Of a DNA stretch of 64,000 nucleotides, positions 38,417 to 47,903 are shown one piece after another; position 1 is the first letter of the stretch, and each line of letters starts with the position of its first letter. The DNA is from Planctomycetota bacterium (GTDB lineage Bacteria; Planctomycetota; Phycisphaerae; Sedimentisphaerales; Anaerobacaceae). The stretch spans positions 33,278-97,277 of the forward strand of contig VRUG01000010.1 of assembly GCA_019456255.1 (NCBI GenBank), written 5' to 3'. The position numbers and the translations under genes were made by a program. The notes beneath the pieces are model-generated. The model saw only the letters and a list, made by a program, of their open reading frames with translations, did not search any database and was not told where the DNA came from.

Positions 38417-39712
38417 TTAACCCTGGCTCTTAGCCAACGCTTGTTCGACGTCGGCGATTATATCATCAATATGCTCGGTACCTGCCGAAATCCGAATATA
38501 ATCCGGCGTAACACCAGCAGCAGCCTGCTCTTCCTCGGTTAGCTGTTGATGCGTCGTACTCGACGGATGAATCACAAGCGTTTTGCTGTCACCGACATTC
38601 GCCAGATGAGATGCAAGTTTAACATTGTTAATAAATTTAACGCCCGCCTCTTTGCCGCCCTTAATCCCAAAGCCCAAAATAGCGCCCTGACCATCAGGCA
38701 TATATTTCTGCGCCAGCTTATAATCAGGATGAGATTCCAAACCAGGATAATTCACCCACGTCACTGCCTCATTCTTTTCGAGCCACTTGGCAAGTGCCAA
38801 TGCGTTTTCGCTATGACGAGGCATACGCAGATGCAGCGTCTCAATGCCCTGCAAAAACAAAAACGCGTTAAAAGGCGACATACAACTGCCCATGTCACGA
38901 AGGAACTGCGTCCTCGCCTTTATGATGTACGCCATATTGCCCACCGCTTCGACATATTTAACGCCGTGATAACTCGGGTCAGGCTCGGTCATCTCCGGGT
39001 ATCGCCCGTTCGTCCAGTCGAAATTACCAGAATCAACAATCGCCCCGCCTATACTCGTGCCGTGACCGCCAATAAATTTCGTACAGCTGTGAACAACAAT
39101 ATCAATACCATACTCAAACGGCCTAAACAACATCGGTGTCATAACTGTATTGTCACAAATCACCGGCATCCCGTGCTTGTGTGCAATGTCGGCTATCTTG
39201 TCATACTGCAAAATATCATTCTTAGGATTACCAACCGACTCAATATAGATAAGCCGAGTGTTCTCCTTGATCGCTTTTTCAAAATTAGCAGGATCCTTCG
39301 GGTCAACAAATGTCACCTCAATACCAAGCTTCTTAAACGTCTGATTAAAAAGCGTAACCGTCCCGCCGTAAAGTGAATTCGACGAAATGATATGCCCGCC
39401 CGAATTACAAATATTAAAAATACTCACATAAATTGCCGACTGACCAGAACTCAAACCAAGACTGCCAACCCCGCCTTCCATCGCCGATATCCGCTTCTCC
39501 AAAACATCAGTAGTCGGATTCATCAGACGAGTATAAATATTACCGAATTCCTTTAACGCGAAAAGATTTGCCGCATGGTCGGAATCCTTAAAAACATAGC
39601 TTGTTGTTTGATAGATAGGCGTCGCACGGCTTAATGTATCTGAATCGGGTACCTGACCAGCATGCAACGCCAGCGTCCCAAGATGATATTTTACTTCGTC
39701 TGTCATCAACAA
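38417..39712 (-). CDS. metY: O-acetylhomoserine sulfhydrylase (MetY type)
   Basis: 431 residues, PLP enzyme of the Cys/Met metabolism family. The cofactor lysine is in [38 protein letters not shown] and STTHQQL near the C-terminus mark the MetY group. It makes homocysteine from O-acetylhomoserine and sulfide. Its place between nadA and nifU makes it part of the sulfur operon. A cystathionine synthase is a less likely reading because of the length and internal insertion. Confidence 0.95.
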   Translation of the reverse strand: MLMTDEVKYHLGTLALHAGQVPDSDTLSRATPIYQTTSYVFKDSDHAANLFALKEFGNIYTRLMNPTTDVLEKRISAMEGGVGSLGLSSGQSAIYVSIFNICNSGGHIISSNSLYGGTVTLFNQTFKKLGIEVTFVDPKDPANFEKAIKENTRLIYIESVGNPKNDILQYDKIADIAHKHGMPVICDNTVMTPMLFRPFEYGIDIVVHSCTKFIGGHGTSIGGAIVDSGNFDWTNGRYPEMTEPDPSYHGVKYVEAVGNMAYIIKARTQFLRDMGSCMSPFNAFLFLQGIETLHLRMPRHSENALALAKWLEKNEAVTWVNYPGLESHPDYKLAQKYMPDGQGAILGFGIKGGKEAGVKFINNVKLASHLANVGDSKTLVIHPSSTTHQQLTEEEQAAAGVTPDYIRISAGTEHIDDIIADVEQALAKSQG

Positions 39713-39721
39713 TTTCCTTTC

Positions 39722-40648
39722 CTACTTACCCGGTAAAACCTCGACCATCCTGTCGAGAGCCTTCCTGGCTTTATTACTTATATCCTCCGCAACCGTGATA
39801 GGATACTGCATATCTTCAAGCGACCATACAATCTTTTCAAGCGTAATTTTTTTCATATTCGGACAAGTCGCTTTTTCGCTCGCCCCAATAAACTCAACGC
39901 CAGGATTAGCCTTTTTAAGGGCGTGTATTATACCGTTTTCTGTCGCAATAACAAATTGTTTTACTGAACTATTTCTCGCAAATTCCAGCATCTGACCCGT
40001 ACTAAGAAGCTCATCGGCAAGCGCCTTCACCGACTCGCTGCACTCAGGATGGGCCATAACAACCGCCTCAGGGTACTTTCCCCTCGCCTTTTCAATATCC
40101 TCTACACTTATCTGTATATGCGTAATACAATATCCGGGCCAGAGTATCAACTCACGACCGGTCCTCTCAGCTACATGCCTGCCAAGATGCTGGTCAGGAA
40201 CGAAGATAATTTCCTTCCCTGTCGCTATCGAATTTACTACCTCAACCGCATTCGAACTCGTACAGCAGTAATCAGATTCCGCCTTTACCTCTGCGGTACT
40301 GTTGACATAGCAAACAACCACCGCGCCCGCGTGCTTTTGTTTTAACTCGATAAGCTGTTCGGCATTGATCATATCAGCCAGCGGACAGCCAGCGTGCTTA
40401 TCAGGCAGCAGTACCGTTTTTTTCGGCGAAAGAATTGCTGCCGTTTCAGCCATAAACTTCACACCGCAAAAAACTATTACCTCTGCGTCAGTGCGAGATG
40501 CCTCAATACTAAGACCAAGAGAATCACCCGTGAAATCCGCGATGTCCTGAACCTCGCCGGACTGATAGTTGTGCGCCAAGATAACAGCCCTGCGCTGTTT
40601 CTTTAATTGCTGAATTTTGTCAATAAGACTGTCATCCAAAACAAACAT
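39722..40648 (-). CDS. nadA: Quinolinate synthase, [4Fe-4S] type
   Basis: 308 residues, the archaeal/anaerobe length. The cluster Cys are expected in VFCGVKFMAETA, in MAHPECSESV and in KATCPNMKKI. It condenses iminoaspartate with DHAP to quinolinate for NAD. It needs an intact cluster, which fits its being embedded between the cysteine genes and nifU-nifS. 9 bases before metY. Confidence 0.96.
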   Translation of the reverse strand: MFVLDDSLIDKIQQLKKQRRAVILAHNYQSGEVQDIADFTGDSLGLSIEASRTDAEVIVFCGVKFMAETAAILSPKKTVLLPDKHAGCPLADMINAEQLIELKQKHAGAVVVCYVNSTAEVKAESDYCCTSSNAVEVVNSIATGKEIIFVPDQHLGRHVAERTGRELILWPGYCITHIQISVEDIEKARGKYPEAVVMAHPECSESVKALADELLSTGQMLEFARNSSVKQFVIATENGIIHALKKANPGVEFIGASEKATCPNMKKITLEKIVWSLEDMQYPITVAEDISNKARKALDRMVEVLPGK

Positions 40649-40830
40649 CCTTAATTTATACCAATTGGATTTAATTCCTGAGATCCACTGTCATTCCCGC
40701 AAAAGATTTCCACCCCCACGAAACTTTATCATTCCCCCCATCAGAGCCCTCAGGGTGTTCATCTTTTTTGGGTTAGCCCCGACACTCCACGGGAGTGGTA
40801 AACAACACTTCTTATCTTCTAAAAACACTC
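40649..40830. repeat. Intergenic region with dispersed repeat text
   Basis: Holds the CCCCATCAGAGCC motif (40737-40749, also at 24257-24269) followed by a hairpin-like CAGGGTG, and CACTC-CACGG-GAGTG (40784-40798). It separates cysE from nadA; no T-tract follows the hairpins. Confidence 0.5.
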
Positions 40831-41787
40831 TTAGTGTTTTTTATGTTCTTTATGTTTCTTATGCTCTTTATTGTCCTTATGTTTCACACAAACCAGCTCA
40901 GCGTTAGGTGTCATTACCGTAACACCAGCCGGTATATCTTTCTTGATCCAAACATTGCCGCCAACGATAGTGTTTTTACCAATAGTAATGTCACCAAGTA
41001 TCGTCGCCTCAGCATAAATCGTTACGCCGTCTTCTATCGTCGGATGACGCTTGCCGCCTTTGATGATTCTGCCACGCTCGTCTTTCGGAAAACTCATCGC
41101 ACCGAGAGTCGTACCCTGATAGATCTTTACATTTTCACCAATAACTGTCGTCTCCCCGATAACAACACCAGTACCGTGGTCGACGAAAAAGTTCTTACCG
41201 ATCTTCGCACCAGGATGAATATCTATACCAGTTCTCGTGTGAGCACATTCGGTCATAATACGCGGAATCAAAGGCACGCCTTGAAGATACAACTCATGCG
41301 AAAGCCTATAAGTCGTTATCGCGATAATGCACGGATAGCTGATAACGATCTCCTCATAAGACTTCGCCGCTGGGTCGCCGTCAAAAGCGGCCCCAACATC
41401 ACCTTTCAGCATCTCCCTTATCTGCGGAAGCTGGCTCAAAAGATGCTGAGACGCCTCCTCCGCCATATCACGGCAATCACCGCTCTCACATCTTTCCATC
41501 CTGCACCGGTGACGGCAAGCACGCTCTATCTGCTCAACTAACTCAGTATAAACATGATACAATATGTCAATCACAACATAGTCGATGTTGGATCTGGTAA
41601 CAGTCCGCTTACCAGTATACCCGGGAAAAATTAACTCCGTCAGAAGCTCAAGTATCTCAAGGATTTTACTCCGAACAGGAAGATTTGCCGCATCAATAAA
41701 ATTAATCCCGGAATCGCCCTCATAAGTCTGAGCAATGCGCCTAACCAACTCTTCTATATTTTTATTTGTCAGCTTATGGTCACTCAT
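40831..41787 (-). CDS. cysE: Serine O-acetyltransferase with Lys/His tail
   Basis: 318 residues, longer than the usual SAT. An N-terminal helical part (with a Cys-containing RHRCRMERCESGDC loop) leads into the left-handed beta helix: hexapeptide repeats from GIDIHPGAKIGKNFFVDHGTG to NTIVGGNVWI. It makes O-acetylserine for cysK upstream. The last 14 residues, ending EHKKHKEHKKH, are a low-complexity run just where repeated TTTATGTT-like DNA begins, so they look like a recent extension into repeat DNA. Confidence 0.95.
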   Translation of the reverse strand: MSDHKLTNKNIEELVRRIAQTYEGDSGINFIDAANLPVRSKILEILELLTELIFPGYTGKRTVTRSNIDYVVIDILYHVYTELVEQIERACRHRCRMERCESGDCRDMAEEASQHLLSQLPQIREMLKGDVGAAFDGDPAAKSYEEIVISYPCIIAITTYRLSHELYLQGVPLIPRIMTECAHTRTGIDIHPGAKIGKNFFVDHGTGVVIGETTVIGENVKIYQGTTLGAMSFPKDERGRIIKGGKRHPTIEDGVTIYAEATILGDITIGKNTIVGGNVWIKKDIPAGVTVMTPNAELVCVKHKDNKEHKKHKEHKKH

Positions 41788-42007
41788 AAATATTTCCTAA
41801 CATGATATTTTAATCTTTCTTTTCTCTGTGTCAATCTGTGTTAATCTGTGCCTATCTGTGGTTAAATTTTATCTTTTGCCTTTTCTTTTTTTCTCTGCGC
41901 CCTCCGTGGCTATATCTTTTTCTTTATTCGTGTTTATTAGTGTTAATTCGTGGTTCACTTTCGGCAACTATGAACCCTCAAACTGACCATCGGCCCATTT
42001 AATATAC
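41788..42007. repeat. Intergenic region with degenerate Ctgtg-type repeat text
   Basis: 220 bases between cysK and cysE without a gene. The phrases TGTGTCAATCTGTGTTAATC, CTATCTGTGGTTAAAT and CTCCGTGGCTA repeat with variation. Similar text is near 23945 and 60970-61045. It is probably a family of degenerate, T-rich intergenic repeats. Confidence 0.55.
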
Positions 42008-42937
42008 TCAGTCAAGTCCCTCAAAAACCTCCGTCGATATATATCTTTCACCAGTATCTGCAATGAAAGTAACTATCGTTTTCCCTTCCGATTCCGCACG
42101 CTCAGAAACCTGCATAGCGGCAAAAACATTCGCACCGGAACTTATTCCTGCCAAAATACCTTCCTTAGCAGCAAGTTTTCTGGTAGTCAATATCGCATCC
42201 TCATTAGACACACCAATAATTTCATCAATAATGTCAACGTCAAGTATATCAGGCACAAATCCGGCACCAATACCCTGAATCTTGTGCGCCCCTGCCTTAC
42301 CGCCCGAAAGAACAGCTGAATTTTCCGGCTCCACCGCTATAACTTTTAAGTTCTTGTTCTTTGCCTTAAGTATCTCACCGCAACCGGTAATCGTTCCGCC
42401 CGTACCAACACCAACCACAAGAACATCAACCTTGCCGCCAGTATCGGTCCAGATTTCCTTCGCCGTAGTTTCACGATGAACTTTAGGATTTGCGGGATTT
42501 TTAAACTGCTGAGGCATAAATGAATTCGGATACTCTTTCAATAACTCCTCAGCCCTTTCCACCGCACCTGCCATACCAAATTCAGCCGACGTTAAAACCA
42601 ACTCAGCACCGAAAAGCTGGAGAAGCTTACGCCTCTCAACACTCATCGATTCTGGCATCGTCAAAACAAGCTGATAACCTCGCGCTGCACAGATAAACGC
42701 CAGACCAATACCGGTATTACCGCTCGTCGGTTCAATGATAACCGTATCCTTACTGATAGACCCGTCCTTCTCACCGGCCTCTATCATCGAAAGGGCAATC
42801 CTATCCTTAACACTGCCTGCAGGATTATTCGATTCAAGCTTGACCAGAATTTTAGCCTTGCCAGAACCTAACTTGTTTAGCCTAACCAAAGGCGTAAACC
42901 CAATTGTCGCTGTTATATCCTCAAATACAGAATCCAT
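42008..42937 (-). CDS. cysK: Cysteine synthase A
   Basis: 309 residues, fold-type II PLP enzyme. K44 in [17 protein letters not shown] binds [22 protein letters not shown] holds the substrate-binding loop and [14 protein letters not shown] the phosphate loop. It joins O-acetylserine and sulfide to cysteine. It starts 20 bases after the Rrf2 regulator stop, so both are likely co-transcribed and the regulator may control it. Confidence 0.97.
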   Translation of the reverse strand: MDSVFEDITATIGFTPLVRLNKLGSGKAKILVKLESNNPAGSVKDRIALSMIEAGEKDGSISKDTVIIEPTSGNTGIGLAFICAARGYQLVLTMPESMSVERRKLLQLFGAELVLTSAEFGMAGAVERAEELLKEYPNSFMPQQFKNPANPKVHRETTAKEIWTDTGGKVDVLVVGVGTGGTITGCGEILKAKNKNLKVIAVEPENSAVLSGGKAGAHKIQGIGAGFVPDILDVDIIDEIIGVSNEDAILTTRKLAAKEGILAGISSGANVFAAMQVSERAESEGKTIVTFIADTGERYISTEVFEGLD

Positions 42938-42957
42938 ACGAGTATACCCCTACAAAC

Positions 42958-43392
42958 TTATATTTCGTAAGTTAATCGCTTGCTGTCCCCTGCTTTATCA
43001 ATCAAATCCTGTAAAGTGACCGACTCAAGTACATCCATCATCGATTTTTGAACCCTGCACCAAAGTTCCCGCATCACACAATCCTTAGTATTGGGACAAT
43101 AATCTTCATTGTCAATACATTCTGACGTAGTAATGGGCCCCTCAAGAGTTCGAAAGACTTCCGAAATTTTGATCTGATTCGCTGGTTTACCAATAATATA
43201 TCCGCCTCGTGAGCCGCGAATGCTCCTGACATACCCAGACGCCCTCAATATTGCCATCAACTGCTCAAGGTATTTTATCGAAATATTCTGCCTCTGGGCA
43301 ATTATTTTAAGCTGTAAAGGCCCATTACCAACATTACCTGCCAGTTCCAATACTGCACGGATTCCATATTCTGTTCGTGTCGATAATTTCAT
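42958..43392 (-). CDS. Rrf2 family regulator with IscR-like cysteines
   Basis: 144 residues. A winged helix (LSTRTEYGIRAVLELA) is followed by the recognition region SIKYLEQLMAILRASGYVRSIRGSRGGY. C92, C99 and C105 (plus C112) match the three-Cys spacing of IscR, so it may hold an Fe-S cluster and sense cluster or cysteine status. It heads a gene set of cysK, cysE, nadA, metY, nifU and nifS. CymR, which has no such Cys set, is a less likely match. A candidate operator lies at 43408-43429. Confidence 0.92.
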   Translation of the reverse strand: MKLSTRTEYGIRAVLELAGNVGNGPLQLKIIAQRQNISIKYLEQLMAILRASGYVRSIRGSRGGYIIGKPANQIKISEVFRTLEGPITTSECIDNEDYCPNTKDCVMRELWCRVQKSMMDVLESVTLQDLIDKAGDSKRLTYEI

Positions 43393-43407
43393 GATAATTT
43401 ACCCTCT

Positions 43408-43429
43408 ATTCCTACCCTGTCAGAGGTAT
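43408..43429 (-). promoter_or_regulatory. Candidate Rrf2 operator
   Basis: On the minus strand ATACCT-N10-AGGAAT (one mismatch from a palindrome), about 16 bases before the regulator start and overlapping a weak promoter (-10 TAATAT). The location fits autoregulation. Confidence 0.4.
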
Positions 43430-43598
43430 ATTACACAAATTCACAGCATCTTGTCGGAAAAAAACATGAATTTTCCTAAAAAACTCCTTTTTTACCCAAA
43501 AAAACTTACCCATCTTAACACTACCCCTGTTTGAGGACTATTTACCATCAGAAAAATTTTATCTCGGAATTTATATCTGACTTCAATACTCAATTTTC

Positions 43599-43627
43599 TT
43601 GACAACCAACTTAGCTATTTATAGAAT
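43599..43627 (+). promoter_or_regulatory. Sigma-70 promoter of the GT4-fusion gene
   Basis: TTGACA, 17-base spacer, TAGAAT: one mismatch in twelve. The ATG at 43681 is 54 bases downstream. Confidence 0.75.
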
Positions 43628-43680
43628 ACCATCAGCGGAACGGATATGCGTTGTTACACTTTCAGGATAGGGAAAAATGT

Positions 43681-46131
43681 ATGGCGAAGGATTCGGCAAA
43701 GAGAGTAGCATTCATATCATCCTTTTTGCCGCGTAAATGTGGTATCGCAACTTTCACTTCTGACTTAATTAAAAACGTCACCATAGCCAGCAAGGGGGGG
43801 TTTGAACCGTTAGTCGTTGCGATGCGTTTAGGCGGAAGCGAATTGGAGTACCATGACCCCGTCAAGTTCGAGATACGCCAGAACGTTAAGAACGATTATA
43901 TCTGCGCAGCGGACTACATCAATTTCAGCCACGTAGACATTGTCTCGGTTCAGCACGAATTCGGACTCTTCGGTGGAGACGCAGGAGCATATCTTAACCT
44001 GCTCCTAAGCAGATTGAACGCACCAATAGTCACTACACTGCACACCATCATAGACGAACCGGAACCTTTATACTACAAATCTACTATCGATGCATGCAAC
44101 GCCTCATACAAAATCATTACTATGAACGAACGGGGCGTCGATATGCTAAAAGATAATTACAGCATACCCGACAAAAAAATCGAGCTTATACCACACGGCA
44201 TACCGGACCTGCCATTCGTAGACAACAACTACTACAAACACAAGTTCGGAATGGAAGGAAGAAGAACAATACTGACTTTCGGCCTCCTAAGCAAAAACAA
44301 AGGCATCGAGGCCATGCTAAAGGCTATGCCCGCAATTGTTGAAGCTGAACCGTCAACGCTGTACGTCGTATTGGGAATGACACACCCTTCGGTCCTGAGA
44401 AATGACGGCGAATCATACCGCTTTGAATTGCAACGAATGGTAAAGGAACTCGGACTTCAGGAAAACGTCATCTTCCATAACAGATTCGTAGACGACAAAG
44501 AACTAAGCAACTTCCTATGCGCTGCAGACATCTACGTCACGCCATACCTAAACAGGGAACAACTCACCAGCGGAACACTATCGTTCGCCGTCGGAACAGG
44601 AAAAGCCGTCGTCTCAACACCATACTGGGCTGCTATGGAACTCCTAAGCGACGACAGAGGAAAACTCGTAGAATTCGGCGACACAAAGCAGCTCGCAGCT
44701 ACTATAATTGAAATACTAAAGGACGACAAACTTTTCTATTCACTAAGGCGACGGGCATACGAATATGGAAGAAGCAGGACATGGCCTAAAATAGGACAAA
44801 AGTATTGGAAGCTCTTCAACGCAAAAAGGATTCCAATTCACATTACAACCAAAGCAAAGCTCACTCCCGTCGAGCCTGTATCAAGAATCGAAGTGCCGGA
44901 ACCTTCTTTGCTCCACCTAAAGAGACTCACCGACGACACAGGACTCTTCCAGCATGCAAAATTCACCATACCAAACAGAGAACACGGATACTGCACTGAT
45001 GACAACGCACGAGCTGTCATCACGATGGCAAAATACTACGCTCAATACCCCGACCCACAGGCAAGAGAACTCTTCGACAAGTATCTATCCTTCACCATGC
45101 ACTCACAGACTAAGGATGGACTCATTAGAAACTTCATGACTTTCGACAGAAAATGGCTAAAGGGAGAACCACAAAACGATACACTCGGAAGGGTGCTATG
45201 GGCCTTCGGTACTATAATGGCAAAACCACCCTCGACTTCATACATACCAATCATTAAGGACTACTTCGACAAAACCGTCAGCCACGTAGAAAATGAATAT
45301 CCAAGAAGCACCGCATACGCACTCATCGGAATGAGCAACTACCTGGAGCAGTTCCCGGGCGCAAGCGACATAAAACGCCAGATGATAGCAGCAGCTGACA
45401 AACTCGCAAGTCTTTACGAAACCAACAGCACCGAAGACTGGCAATGGTTCGAGGACAAACTAACATACGACAACGCTATGCTACCTTACGCACTCTTCGT
45501 CGCGGGGCTAATGTTCGCTGACGAAAAATACCTCGACATCGCAGAAAAATCCTGCGAGTTCCTCGTCGAAAAAACCTTCGTCGACGGACATTTCAGCTTC
45601 GTAGGATGTAAGGGATGGTACGAAAAAGATGGCAAGAAAGCCGCTTTCGACCAGCAGGCTATTGAAGTTCCAAGCACCGTCATGATGCTGAGAACTGCAT
45701 ATGAAGTCACAAACAATACAAAGTATCTCATACTTCAGCGAAAAGCCTTCGACTGGTTCCTCGGTGAAAATGACCTCGGCATACCCGTCTACAACTTCAG
45801 AACTAAAGGCTGCCACGACGGACTAATGAGAGGAGGAGTAAACGCAAACCAGGGCGCCGAAAGTATACTAAGCTTCCTCCTGAGCCTGCTCGCTATCGTC
45901 GAAAGCTATGCCGTCGCTGAGAAAAACGCACAGAATACTAAGGTAACGCAAAAAAAAAGCCCCGATAACACAAAAAACTTCGTAGACCAGCAAAAGCAAA
46001 AACCAATACCCGTCATGGACATTACCGCCAAGACCGACACCCCCAAACACACGAAGCAAAGCGGTGAGTCCGACGCCTTACCGAAGCCCGACGCCTTACC
46101 AGAGCCCGATGTCGTCTCGGACCCCGTATAA
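43681..46131 (+). CDS. GT4 glycosyltransferase fused to helical (six-hairpin-like) domain
   Basis: 816 residues from ATG 43681 (AGGGAA binding site), preferred over an in-frame TTG 30 bases upstream. Residues 1-395: GT4, with SSFLPRKCGIATFTSDL, HTIIDEPEPLYYKS, FGLLSKNKGIEAML and NREQLTSGTLSFAVGTGKAVV. Residues about 420-760: a helical repeat domain (HGYCTDDNARAVITMAKYYA; DRKWLKGEPQNDTLGRVLWAF) resembling a six-hairpin glycosidase/epimerase domain. The last 50 residues are Pro/Lys/Asp-rich and repetitive. Likely role: synthesis of a mannose-type glycan. xth follows by 6 bases. Confidence 0.88.
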   Translation: MAKDSAKRVAFISSFLPRKCGIATFTSDLIKNVTIASKGGFEPLVVAMRLGGSELEYHDPVKFEIRQNVKNDYICAADYINFSHVDIVSVQHEFGLFGGDAGAYLNLLLSRLNAPIVTTLHTIIDEPEPLYYKSTIDACNASYKIITMNERGVDMLKDNYSIPDKKIELIPHGIPDLPFVDNNYYKHKFGMEGRRTILTFGLLSKNKGIEAMLKAMPAIVEAEPSTLYVVLGMTHPSVLRNDGESYRFELQRMVKELGLQENVIFHNRFVDDKELSNFLCAADIYVTPYLNREQLTSGTLSFAVGTGKAVVSTPYWAAMELLSDDRGKLVEFGDTKQLAATIIEILKDDKLFYSLRRRAYEYGRSRTWPKIGQKYWKLFNAKRIPIHITTKAKLTPVEPVSRIEVPEPSLLHLKRLTDDTGLFQHAKFTIPNREHGYCTDDNARAVITMAKYYAQYPDPQARELFDKYLSFTMHSQTKDGLIRNFMTFDRKWLKGEPQNDTLGRVLWAFGTIMAKPPSTSYIPIIKDYFDKTVSHVENEYPRSTAYALIGMSNYLEQFPGASDIKRQMIAAADKLASLYETNSTEDWQWFEDKLTYDNAMLPYALFVAGLMFADEKYLDIAEKSCEFLVEKTFVDGHFSFVGCKGWYEKDGKKAAFDQQAIEVPSTVMMLRTAYEVTNNTKYLILQRKAFDWFLGENDLGIPVYNFRTKGCHDGLMRGGVNANQGAESILSFLLSLLAIVESYAVAEKNAQNTKVTQKKSPDNTKNFVDQQKQKPIPVMDITAKTDTPKHTKQSGESDALPKPDALPEPDVVSDPV

Positions 46132-46137
46132 TAGCTA

Positions 46138-46905
46138 ATGAAAATCGCAACTTTCAATGTAAACTCACTACGCGTCAGACAGCAAGTCATTTTAAACTGG
46201 CTAAAAGAATATAAACCAGACGTACTCTGCCTACAGGAAACAAAAGTTCAGGACAAGGACTTCCCCGCCGATGCATTCGCTGATACCGGCTATGAGTTTA
46301 TCTTCAAGGGACAAAAAAGCTATAACGGCGTCGCGATTTTCAGCAAACATAAATTCAAAGACATCCAAATAGGTTTCGACGATGAACCTAACGACGGACC
46401 AAGACTCATCAAAGCTAAAATCGGAAAAGTTAACATCGTCAACACCTACATCCCCCAAGGCTATATGCCGGAAACTGATAAGTTCCAATACAAACTCCAG
46501 TGGTTTAAAAGACTTCGCAAATTCTTCGAAGATAATTTCAAACCTTCCGACCTCATAATCTGGACAGGCGACCTAAACGCCGCTATGGAAGATAAAGATG
46601 TCCACGACCCTATAGGCCTAAAAGGTCACGTCTGCTTCTGCGACGAAACCACAAAAGCTATACAAAACGTCATCGATTTCGGATTCGTAGACACCTTCAG
46701 GCTGCACAATCAAGAACCCGGACAATATACATTCTGGGATTACCGACTAAGAACTCTAAGCGGTAATCAGGGATGGAGACTCGACTACATCTACGCCACA
46801 AAACCTTTAGCCAAGAAATGTATAAGCTGCATCATTGACAAAAAACCAAGAACAATGAACAGACCAAGCGACCACACTCCCCTCATCGCTGAATTTGATA
46901 TATAA
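46138..46905 (+). CDS. xth: Exodeoxyribonuclease III
   Basis: 255 residues, EEP fold. Catalytic segments: FNVNSLRVR, LCLQETKVQDKDFP with the metal Glu, WTGDLNAAMEDKDV and RPSDHTPLIAEFDI near the end. It acts as AP endonuclease and 3'-5' exonuclease in base-excision repair. It follows the GT4 fusion by 6 bases, so they are probably co-transcribed, though the pairing seems functionally random. Confidence 0.96.
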   Translation: MKIATFNVNSLRVRQQVILNWLKEYKPDVLCLQETKVQDKDFPADAFADTGYEFIFKGQKSYNGVAIFSKHKFKDIQIGFDDEPNDGPRLIKAKIGKVNIVNTYIPQGYMPETDKFQYKLQWFKRLRKFFEDNFKPSDLIIWTGDLNAAMEDKDVHDPIGLKGHVCFCDETTKAIQNVIDFGFVDTFRLHNQEPGQYTFWDYRLRTLSGNQGWRLDYIYATKPLAKKCISCIIDKKPRTMNRPSDHTPLIAEFDI

Positions 46906-46917
46906 ATGCTTTCGTTA

Positions 46918-46965
46918 TTGTCATTGCGAGACAGCGAAGCTGCCGTGGCAATCTCGATTTTTTGA
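46918..46965. repeat. Common inverted-repeat element (GTCATTGCGAG type)
   Basis: The text TTGTCATTGCGAGACAGCG ... GCAATCTCGATTTTT is a familiar intergenic element in many unrelated bacteria; its halves pair loosely as a stem. Confidence 0.6.
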
Positions 46966-46989
46966 GCTTTGAGACAGAGCAATATATAT

Positions 46990-47007
46990 ATAAAAATACT
47001 GGGGAAC
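46990..47007. repeat. Copy of the tRNA-Gln 3' end (direct repeat)
   Basis: 18 bases identical to 47641-47658, which cover the last 9 bases of tRNA-Gln and 9 bases beyond. The copies are 651 bases apart and bracket the pseudopilin-like gene. Confidence 0.7.
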
Positions 47008-47122
47008 GTTGAATCTAACATTATCTAACATTTTTAAGTCCTTGACCATCCATTAAGGGTGCATTAAAATATTACTACTCAAGCTGTTTAGCAGAAGAGA
47101 AGATAAATGAAAGGTTCAGCTT

Positions 47123-47509
47123 TTGAAAAAGATTAAACGTTCAGCTTTTCTTAACGGTGTTTTTGTAATATTGCTTATTGGCTTAATAGCAAGTATTATA
47201 TTTCCTTCTTACAAAAAAGCTAAAGAAGGAGCCTGTCTGGTTCAGCAAAGATTTATTTGGAAAATCTTAAAAGAACATATTAATTCGGGAAATAAAATCC
47301 CTTCAAATTTGTCTAAATTAGCATCCTTAAAATACAGAGGAACCAAATACGAGTTTAAATATTCACCTAATTCGTGGGGTAAAGCTGGTGAGGTTCTATT
47401 GCAACACTCAGTATTCGGAACACATATAGTAACATTTGGTGATGGTTCAAGTGCTATTTTGTATAGATATTATAACACTGAACAAGAGACGATAGTTCCT
47501 GCCCGATGA
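47123..47509 (+). CDS. Pseudopilin-like small protein, degenerate
   Basis: 128 residues, starting at TTG 47123 (AAAGG 8 bases upstream; a stop lies just above in frame). The N-terminus FVILLIGLIASIIFPSYKKAKEGA has the hydrophobic helix of type II pseudopilins in planctomycetes (compare LLVVIAIIALLASILLPAL) but lacks the G-F-T-L-I-E cleavage signal (NGVFVI in place). The C-terminal HSVFGTHIVTFGDGSSAIL resembles the FADGH-type ending of those proteins. It is AT-rich relative to its neighbours and lies between two copies of the tRNA-Gln end. It may be a decayed or repurposed pseudopilin. Confidence 0.6.
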   Translation: MKKIKRSAFLNGVFVILLIGLIASIIFPSYKKAKEGACLVQQRFIWKILKEHINSGNKIPSNLSKLASLKYRGTKYEFKYSPNSWGKAGEVLLQHSVFGTHIVTFGDGSSAILYRYYNTEQETIVPAR

Positions 47510-47640
47510 TTTTTGGGATTCAATGTCAGAGCTATTTTTGCAGGGTTTTGTTCTTGAAAAGACAAGCATAAGACAAGACAAGCATTTACTAACAGGGAGT
47601 TAAACAGGCATTGTTCCATAAGTGCTTGAACATACTGTAA

Positions 47641-47658
47641 ATAAAAATACTGGGGAAC
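47641..47658. repeat. tRNA-Gln 3'-end direct repeat, native copy
   Basis: Native partner of 46990-47007; the bases 47650-47658 are inside the tRNA acceptor end. Confidence 0.7.
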
Positions 47659-47721
47659 AGGGACTTGAACCCCGACTAAGTGATTCAGAGTCACTCGTGC
47701 TACCAATTACACTATTCCCCA
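47650..47721 (-). tRNA. tRNA-Gln (anticodon CUG)
   Basis: 72 bases. Acceptor TGGGGAA/TTCCCCA, with the weak U1-A72 pair and G73 typical of tRNA-Gln. D-arm GTGTAATTGGTAGCAC, anticodon stem AGTGA/TCACT with loop CTCTGAA (anticodon CTG), T-arm CGGGG-TTCAAGT-CCCTG. CCA is not encoded. Confidence 0.96.
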
Positions 47722-47903
47722 GTAGCAACTGTATAATACACATCCCACCCCAACTTAGCAAAACAAATTTAACACTTTTTGCCTACCCCCGCTTGTCCTC
47801 GCAAGACGCTCATCTGCGGCTAAGAATTCCAAACACTAAAATCTTATTGTAAACTTCAATTACATCAATATAATTAACAAAACTACTTTAACTGGAGATT
47901 TAT

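Noticed and set aside
38546..39376. 276-residue plus-strand ORF
   Set aside because: Fully opposite metY, which has clear PLP signatures; Arg/His-rich shadow.
40795..41541. 248-residue plus-strand ORF
   Set aside because: Opposite cysE; shadow with a low-complexity start.
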